A DNA stretch of 64,000 nt from Paracoccus maritimus (GTDB lineage: Bacteria > Pseudomonadota > Alphaproteobacteria > Rhodobacterales > Rhodobacteraceae), in contig NZ_JANAVZ010000002.1 in assembly GCF_025195095.1 (NCBI RefSeq), positions 372,001 to 436,000 on the forward strand, read 5' to 3'. The notes under the pieces are model-generated. The model was not told the origin of the DNA. It made no database searches and worked only from the letters and a program-made list of their open reading frames with translations. Both the position numbers and the translations under genes were made by a program. Positions 58,483 to 64,000 of the stretch are shown piece by piece. Position 1 is the first letter of the stretch; every line of letters begins with the position of its first letter.

Positions 58483-60459
58483 TCACTGGTCAAGGAAGGA
58501 CCGCAACTTTCTGCTGCGCGACGGATGCTTCAGCTTGCGCAAGGCCTTCGCCTCGATCTGGCGGATACGTTCGCGGGTGACGCTGAACTGCTGGCCGACC
58601 TCTTCCAGGGTGTGGTCGGTGTTCATGCCGATGCCAAAGCGCATGCGCAGAACGCGTTCCTCGCGCGGGGTCAGGCTGGCCAGAACACGGGTCGTGGTTT
58701 CCTTCAGGTTTTCCTGAATGGCACTGTCCAGTGGCAGGACGGCGTTCTTGTCCTCGATGAAATCGCCAAGCTGGCTGTCTTCCTCGTCCCCGATCGGGGT
58801 TTCCAGGCTGATCGGCTCCTTGGCGATCTTCATCACCTTGCGAACCTTTTCCAGCGGCATCTGCAGCTTGTCGGCCAGTTCCTCGGGCGTCGGCTCGCGG
58901 CCGATCTCGTGCAGCATCTGGCGACCGGTGCGGACCAGCTTGTTGATCGTCTCGATCATGTGGACCGGAATACGAATCGTGCGGGCCTGGTCCGCGATGG
59001 ACCGGGTGATCGCCTGACGGATCCACCACGTCGCATAGGTCGAGAACTTGTAGCCACGACGATACTCGAACTTGTCGACGGCCTTCATCAGACCGATATT
59101 GCCTTCCTGAATAAGATCAAGGAATTGCAGGCCACGGTTCGTGTATTTCTTGGCGATCGAGATAACCAGACGCAGGTTCGCCTCGACCATCTCCTTCTTG
59201 GCCTGACGAGCCTCTTTCTCGCCGCGCTGAACCTGGCTGACGATCCGGCGGAATTCCTCGATATCGACGCCGACATACTGTCCGACCTGCGCCATCTCGG
59301 CGCGAAGATCCTCGACCTTGTCGCGCGAGCGGTCGAACAGGGCCTGCCACCCGCGCCCGGCGTTCTGCGACAGGCGTTCAACCCAGTTCGGGTCCAGCTC
59401 GCTGCCGCGATACGCATCGACGAACTCGCGGCGGTTGATGCGTGCCGCGTCGGCCAGCTTGACCATCCCGCTATCGATCGTGACGATGCGGCGGTTGATG
59501 CCGTAAAGCTGGTCAACCAGCGCCTCGATACGGCTGTTGTTAAGGTGCAGCGAATTGACGAGAACGACGATCTCGCTGCGCAGTTTCTGATAATCGGTTT
59601 CGGCGGTGGCAGAAAAGCTGCTGTCCTCGTTCAGCGTCGCCGACATCCGCTGGTCCTGCATGTCGGCCAGACGTTCATAGTCCAGCGCGATCGCTTCCAG
59701 CGTTTCAAGAACTTTCGGCTTCAGGCTGGCCTCCATCGCGGCCAGCGACAGATTGGCGCCGTCGTCCTCGTCCTCGTCATCTTCGCGCGACATGGGATTG
59801 CCATCGGCATCCAGTTCCTCGCGCTTTTGCGAAGTGTCGTCCGACGTGCCGGTTTCGGCCAGTTCTTCTTCCTCGGCGCCTTCTTCATCGTCCATCGACT
59901 GACCGAAGGTGGTCTCCAGGTCGATGACGTCGCGCAACAGGATTTCTTCGTCCAGAAGTTCCTGCCGCCACATCGTGATGGCCTTGAAGGTCAGCGGGCT
60001 TTCGCAAAGCCCCGCGATCATCGTGTTGCGACCGGCCTCGATGCGCTTGGCGATGGCAATCTCGCCCTCGCGAGACAGCAGCTCGACCGAGCCCATCTCG
60101 CGCAGATACATTCGGACAGGGTCGTCGGTGCGATCAAGTTTTTCGGTTTCGGTCGCGGCGACGGCGACCTCGCGCGAACCGCTGCCGGTGGTCGCGACGG
60201 CACCGCCCTCGGACTCTTCGGCGCCTTCCTCTTCCTCGATGACATTGATGCCCATTTCGGACAGCATCGACATCACGTCTTCGATCTGCTCGCTGCTGAC
60301 CTGCTCGGGCGGCAGGACGGAGTTCAGCTGATCATAGGTGATGTAGCCACGCTCGCGCGCCTCGGCGATCATCTTCTTGACGGCCGCCTGGCTCATGTCC
60401 AGCGAATGCGCGTTTTCGTCCTTGTCGGTCTTGTCTTGATCGTCGTCCTTGGCGGCCAT
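58483..60459 (-). CDS. rpoD: RNA polymerase sigma factor RpoD (sigma-70)
   Basis: The primary sigma factor. The 658-residue protein has region 1.1 (about 1-75), [11 protein letters not shown] of 1.2, an acidic nonconserved insert (about 165-220, [20 protein letters not shown]), region 2 with [20 protein letters not shown], region 3 and region 4.2 [26 protein letters not shown] precedes the ATG at 60459. It follows dnaG after 155 bases rich in GANTC sites. Confidence 0.97.
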   Translation of the reverse strand: MAAKDDDQDKTDKDENAHSLDMSQAAVKKMIAEARERGYITYDQLNSVLPPEQVSSEQIEDVMSMLSEMGINVIEEEEGAEESEGGAVATTGSGSREVAVAATETEKLDRTDDPVRMYLREMGSVELLSREGEIAIAKRIEAGRNTMIAGLCESPLTFKAITMWRQELLDEEILLRDVIDLETTFGQSMDDEEGAEEEELAETGTSDDTSQKREELDADGNPMSREDDEDEDDGANLSLAAMEASLKPKVLETLEAIALDYERLADMQDQRMSATLNEDSSFSATAETDYQKLRSEIVVLVNSLHLNNSRIEALVDQLYGINRRIVTIDSGMVKLADAARINRREFVDAYRGSELDPNWVERLSQNAGRGWQALFDRSRDKVEDLRAEMAQVGQYVGVDIEEFRRIVSQVQRGEKEARQAKKEMVEANLRLVISIAKKYTNRGLQFLDLIQEGNIGLMKAVDKFEYRRGYKFSTYATWWIRQAITRSIADQARTIRIPVHMIETINKLVRTGRQMLHEIGREPTPEELADKLQMPLEKVRKVMKIAKEPISLETPIGDEEDSQLGDFIEDKNAVLPLDSAIQENLKETTTRVLASLTPREERVLRMRFGIGMNTDHTLEEVGQQFSVTRERIRQIEAKALRKLKHPSRSRKLRSFLDQ

Positions 60460-60482
60460 CCAGGGCTCCTTCTCGGGGCGGT

Positions 60483-60594
60483 GATTCGCGAGGTGGTGCG
60501 AATCAGCACGAATCGCCCTTACTTCTATCGCGAACCGGGGCCGGATCAAAGGCCGTCCCCGCTTGATGATTCGCAAGCCTTCGCGAAACGATTC
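60483..60594. promoter_or_regulatory. Cluster of five GANTC sites between dnaG and rpoD
   Basis: GANTC occurs at 60483, 60500, 60510, 60568 and 60590, four of them inside GATTCGC or its complement. GANTC is the recognition site of the alphaproteobacterial adenine methyltransferase CcrM. The cluster lies at the start of the rpoD transcript region. Confidence 0.6.
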
Positions 60595-60614
60595 GCACCT
60601 GCCCGGTGCTGCGT

Positions 60615-62531
60615 TCAGCGACGCGGCGGCTTGCGCCAGATCTGATCGCTGAGCCAGCCGGCAAGCTGTGCCGACAACGCATCGCGATCCTCGTTCAGAT
60701 CTCCACTGTCCTCCATGTCCGGGCGTTCGGCCCGATGGCGGGCGCGGGCGATCTGTTGCATGCGCCAGGTCAGACCCTCGTCGGCCTCTCCCTGGATTTC
60801 GGCCTCGGCGCGGACAAGCTCGGCACCCGCAGCACGTTGCGCCTCGAGCCGGTCGAGAAGATTGGTCAGGATCGCCGCGGCGGCCGCGTCGTCCTGCGCC
60901 TCGATCACGGCCGGGGTCAGGCCCAGATGGGCGTCGGCGCGAAGCGTTTCAAGGGCACGGCGCCCCGCGGCACTGTCGCTGCCCGCCAACAGGTCATGCA
61001 GAAGCGCCGCGCGGTCCGGATCGTGCGGAACCAGCCGCTCCAGATTCCGCTCGGCCAACGGCACAAGATCAGGACGCAGCGCGCAGATCAGCAGGCTTGC
61101 GCCTTCCAGCAGCCATTCGCCCGGCTGCCCGCCCGCACCCGCCGTCGAGGCGGGGATCGGCGCGCGCGGGGCGGGTCCGCGACCAGCCGGTCCCTTTCCC
61201 GCGCCCTTCGCCGATGCGCCGCGCGTCTTGCCCCGATCGCGCCACGCGGTTCCGAACAGATCGCGGCGTTTGGCTCGAAGCTCGTCGCCATAGTGACGGC
61301 GCGTCGACTCGTCCGGGATCCGTGCGATCGCATCCTGCAGTCTGCGTTCCAGTGCCGCGCGGCGTTCGGGGCTGTCAAAAATCTGCCCCTCGGTCTCGCG
61401 CGTCCAAAGCAGATCGACCAGGGGACGGGCCTGATCCAGCAGCGCACCCATCGCACCCGGTCCCGCCGCACGGATCAGGTCGTCCGGATCCTGCCCGGCT
61501 GGCAGCATGACAAAGCGCAACGCCTGCCCCGGACCAGTCATCGGCAGCGCCAGGTCAATCAGCCGCTGCGCCGCGCGTTGTCCCGCCGCATCGCCGTCCA
61601 GCGCGATGATCGGTTCGGGCGAGATGCGCCACATCAGCCGCAACTGTTCCTCGGTCACTGCTGTCCCGAGGGGGGCAACGGCCCCCTCGAACCCGGCGCG
61701 AGCAAGGGCGATGACATCCATGTAGCCTTCGGCGACCACAAGGCGCTGACCGCGCGCCACCGCCGTGCGGGCGGGGGCCAGATGATAAAGATTGCGACCC
61801 TTGTCGAACAACGGCGTCTCGGGACTGTTGAGGTATTTGGCCCGCGCGTTCGGGTCCATCGCCCGCCCGCCAAAGCCGATGCAGCGCCCCTGCCCGTCCC
61901 GGATAGGAAAGATGATCCGCCCGCGAAAGCGATCATAGGCCGCGCCGCCATTGTCGGGCTTTGCCGCCATCCCGGCCTCGACGATCAGCGCCTCAGCGAA
62001 CCCCTTCTCGCGCAGCGCCGATGTCAGGGCGGTGCGGCTGTCTGGCGCAAAGCCGATCTCGAAGCGATCCTCGGCATCGCGATCCAGCCCGCGGCGGATC
62101 AGATATTCACGCGCCTCGGCGGCCGCGCCGGTCTGCAGTTGCAGACGAAACCAGCGGCAGGCGGCTTCGGTGACGTCAAGCAGGCGGCTGCGGCGATCGC
62201 TGCGTTCGCGCGCGGCGGGGTCAGGCTCGGGGACGGTCATGCCGGCCTCGGCTGCCAGCACCTTGACCGCGCCCATGAAATCCAGCCCGTCAATCTCTCG
62301 CAGGAAGGTCAGCGCATCGCCTTTGGCGTGGCATCCGAAGCAATAGTAGAAGCCTTTCTGGTCGTCGCAATGAAAGCTGGCCGATTTTTCCTGGTGAAAG
62401 GGGCAAGGCGCCCACCAGTCGCCACGAGCCTGATTGGATTTGCGCTGATCCCACACCACCTTACGCCCGATCACACGGCTGATCGGGACGCGATTGCGCA
62501 ATTCGTCAAGGAAGCCGGGCGGCAGACTCAT
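60615..62531 (-). CDS. dnaG: DNA primase
   Basis: DnaG makes primers at the replication fork. The 638-residue protein has the CHC2 zinc finger with [11 protein letters not shown] and [11 protein letters not shown], the toprim core with [12 protein letters not shown] and [12 protein letters not shown], and a C-terminal helicase-binding domain. A low-complexity Ala/Gly/Pro linker (about residues 435-470) is basic. The ATG at 62531 is chosen by homology to the usual start [14 protein letters not shown]. Confidence 0.97.
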   Translation of the reverse strand: MSLPPGFLDELRNRVPISRVIGRKVVWDQRKSNQARGDWWAPCPFHQEKSASFHCDDQKGFYYCFGCHAKGDALTFLREIDGLDFMGAVKVLAAEAGMTVPEPDPAARERSDRRSRLLDVTEAACRWFRLQLQTGAAAEAREYLIRRGLDRDAEDRFEIGFAPDSRTALTSALREKGFAEALIVEAGMAAKPDNGGAAYDRFRGRIIFPIRDGQGRCIGFGGRAMDPNARAKYLNSPETPLFDKGRNLYHLAPARTAVARGQRLVVAEGYMDVIALARAGFEGAVAPLGTAVTEEQLRLMWRISPEPIIALDGDAAGQRAAQRLIDLALPMTGPGQALRFVMLPAGQDPDDLIRAAGPGAMGALLDQARPLVDLLWTRETEGQIFDSPERRAALERRLQDAIARIPDESTRRHYGDELRAKRRDLFGTAWRDRGKTRGASAKGAGKGPAGRGPAPRAPIPASTAGAGGQPGEWLLEGASLLICALRPDLVPLAERNLERLVPHDPDRAALLHDLLAGSDSAAGRRALETLRADAHLGLTPAVIEAQDDAAAAAILTNLLDRLEAQRAAGAELVRAEAEIQGEADEGLTWRMQQIARARHRAERPDMEDSGDLNEDRDALSAQLAGWLSDQIWRKPPRR

Positions 62532-62606
62532 GGGGCGATCATCGGGACGGCAGATGGTGACGGCAAGCGCCGCCATGGGCGTATCTGGGCAATTGAGAGG
62601 CCGCGG

Positions 62607-63194
62607 TCAATCGGCACCGACGGCACCGCGTGCAAGGCCCCAATAGACATCACCGATCCGCTGGCGGTCAAGCCGCCCCCCCTCGCGATACCAGTTGGTC
62701 ACGCCGGTCAGCATCGCGATCAGCGCCATGGTCGCCAGCTTGCGGTCATCGATGTTCATGCGGCCGGCGGACATCCCGTCACGCAGGATTCCGTCCAGAA
62801 GATCTTCGTATCTGCGGCGCAGTCCGGCGATCTTGCGGTAATTCTGGGGGGTTAGATTGCGCAATTCCATATAGGACAGGAAGACCGCGTCTGAATGATC
62901 GAGGCTGAATCCGATGTGAAACCGCACGAAGCGTTCAAGCCGGTCCAGCGGGTCCGCATGCGGATCGTCCTGCCATGCATCCAGTAGATCCTGCATATGG
63001 CTTTCCAGCAGATCGTACAGCAACGCCTGCTTGTCGGGCGTGTAGGCGTACAGTGCGCCGGCCTGCACCCCGACGGCGGCCGCGATCTGACGCATCGAAA
63101 CGGCCGCAAATCCCTTGTGGGCAAACAGCTTGCGCGCCTCGGAACGGATAAGAGGGCCGGTGATTTCGGCGCGGGATCCCTGGGTTCTTGCCAT
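62607..63194 (-). CDS. TetR-family transcriptional regulator
   Basis: The 195-residue protein has the TetR helix-turn-helix (about 14-60: EARKLFAHKGFAAVSMRQIAAAVGVQAGALYAYTPDKQAL-type, shown here in part) and a helical ligand domain. Ligand and targets unknown. It is the upstream neighbour of dnaG on the same strand and divergent from a lipoprotein gene. Confidence 0.9.
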   Translation of the reverse strand: MARTQGSRAEITGPLIRSEARKLFAHKGFAAVSMRQIAAAVGVQAGALYAYTPDKQALLYDLLESHMQDLLDAWQDDPHADPLDRLERFVRFHIGFSLDHSDAVFLSYMELRNLTPQNYRKIAGLRRRYEDLLDGILRDGMSAGRMNIDDRKLATMALIAMLTGVTNWYREGGRLDRQRIGDVYWGLARGAVGAD

Positions 63195-63281
63195 CTGGCC
63201 TTATTAGAGCCCGCGCGGCCCCGCGGAAAGCCCCAACATTGCGCCGTTGCCGTCACCGGACGGGGCGCATAACCTGCCGCC

Positions 63282-63557
63282 ATGAGACATGTCGTTCGCC
63301 TTGCCACCCTGCCCCTCCTGCTGCTTGCTGCGGGCTGCGACCGCAACGCCGCGCCCTATCCGACATTGTTGCCGACACAGCAGATCCTGTCGGAACCTGC
63401 GCTGCCGGATCACGCAGCGGACGCCGGCGCGAATCCCGATGCCATCGATGCGGCAACCGAGGATCGCGCCGACGCCTTGCGTGGCCGTGCAGAGGCGCTG
63501 CGGCGCCCGGTGATCGAGCCCGAACTCCGCGCCAGGATGGAGCGCAGCGCCGGATGA
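63282..63557 (+). CDS. Small lipoprotein
   Basis: The 91-residue product begins with a signal ending LLLLAAGC (Cys19 of the lipobox), followed by a Pro/Ala/Asp-rich sequence with ADALRGRAEALRRPV. No known family recognised. It is divergent from the TetR gene (87 bases between). Confidence 0.75.
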   Translation: MRHVVRLATLPLLLLAAGCDRNAAPYPTLLPTQQILSEPALPDHAADAGANPDAIDAATEDRADALRGRAEALRRPVIEPELRARMERSAG

Positions 63558-63614
63558 TTGCAGCGACGTGACAGCGCAGCTAAGACGGTCGGAACCAGTT
63601 CGGAGAGCCGGAAC

Positions 63615-64000
63615 ATGCCCGTCATAACCTGTATCGATGACCTCAAGGCGCTGCATCGGGCGCGCACGCCGAAGATGTTCTATGACTATGCGGAATCGGG
63701 CAGCTATTCCGAACAGACGTTTCGCGACAACACGACCGATTTCGCGCGGCTGAAGCTGCGCCAGAAGGTGGCGGTTGACATGTCCGACCGTTCCACGGCC
63801 TCGGACATGGCCGGCCTTCCGGTCAGCATGCCGGTGGGGCTTGCGCCGATCGGGATGGCGGGCATGCAGCACGCGGACGGCGAAATCCATGCCGCGCGCG
63901 CGGCCGAGAAGTTCGGCGTGCCCTTCACCCTGTCCACAATGTCGATCTGTTCGATCGAGGATGTCGCGGCACATACAAGCAAGCCCTTCATGTTCCAGCT
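63615..64000 (+). CDS. FMN-dependent alpha-hydroxy-acid dehydrogenase (LldD-like), 5' part
   Basis: The first 128 residues of an FMN enzyme: DLKALHRARTPKMFYDYAESGSYSEQT, LPVSMPVGLAPIGM (FMN-binding strand) and FTLSTMSICSIEDVA. The family comprises L-lactate dehydrogenase, glycolate and mandelate oxidoreductases. GGAGAG lies before the ATG at 63615. The frame is open to the right edge, so the active-site His and Arg are not visible. Confidence 0.9.
   Translation, partial: MPVITCIDDLKALHRARTPKMFYDYAESGSYSEQTFRDNTTDFARLKLRQKVAVDMSDRSTASDMAGLPVSMPVGLAPIGMAGMQHADGEIHAARAAEKFGVPFTLSTMSICSIEDVAAHTSKPFMFQ

Noticed and set aside
56655..62855. Long plus-strand open frames opposite rmuC, rpoD and dnaG
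   Set aside because: All are antisense to well-conserved genes with catalytic motifs, have no domain pattern or ribosome sites, and arise from GC-rich codon bias.

Overview
The window is GC-rich, densely coded chromosomal DNA of an alphaproteobacterium, most likely a Rhodobacteraceae member close to Paracoccus (inference). Reasons: three TRAP transporters (one with a TakP-like alpha-keto-acid receptor), the order nrdR-ribD...ribE-ribBX-ribH-nusB, mmcB beside a DUF6324-type gene, the dnaG-rpoD pair, a tRNA-His without encoded G-1 and with A73, and a cluster of GANTC (CcrM-type) sites. I see no prophage, IS element, CRISPR array or replication origin.

Layout. 0-2 kb: end of a TRAP permease, a MarR regulator and selD. 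2-9.5 kb (minus): a peptide ABC importer, oppABCDF, with an ABC exporter appended. 9.6-11.8 kb: cobU-cobT-cobS for the cobalamin nucleotide loop. 11.9-15.7 kb: a TRAP system whose large permease has a glycine-rich tail, convergent with its receptor gene. 15.9-25.6 kb: eno, an EEP nuclease, selO, obgE-proB-selW-like, plsC-like and pepN. 25.8-29.9 kb: a membrane-anchored hendecad-repeat protein followed by pntAB. 30-36.6 kb: an NCS1 permease, DUF3422, tiny lipoproteins, ArsC/Spx-like, TIGR01244, thioredoxin-like/gph and an MBL hydrolase. 36.7-41.5 kb: bolA-grxD, a TAXI-type TRAP system with DUF1850, and a degenerate receiver-domain protein. 41.5-45.3 kb: yqjE/yqjD-like genes, tRNA-His, DUF6324, mmcB, a candidate 6S-like RNA and a DUF481 outer-membrane protein. 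45.7-55.2 kb: the riboflavin/nusB operon on the minus strand, split by a plus-strand capsule block (kpsS, wza/kpsD-like, kpsC). 55.4-64 kb: an SDR, yjbQ-rmuC, a BLUF photoreceptor directly behind rpoD, dnaG, a TetR regulator, a lipoprotein and the start of an FMN-dependent alpha-hydroxy-acid dehydrogenase.

How the parts connect. The window is mostly transport (peptides, keto acids, TAXI substrates, nucleobases), cofactor synthesis (B12, riboflavin), redox and iron-sulfur functions (pntAB, grxD/bolA, thioredoxin-like) and core information processing (rpoD, dnaG, nusB, obgE). Selenium metabolism recurs: selD lies near selO and a selW-like gene, both in cysteine form.

The most interesting unexplained items are the promoter-to-terminator RNA at about 44.14-44.35 kb, the twelve-fold 11-residue repeat protein at 25.8 kb, five GANTC sites between dnaG and rpoD, perfect stem-loops after two solute-receptor genes, and the BLUF gene coupled to rpoD.
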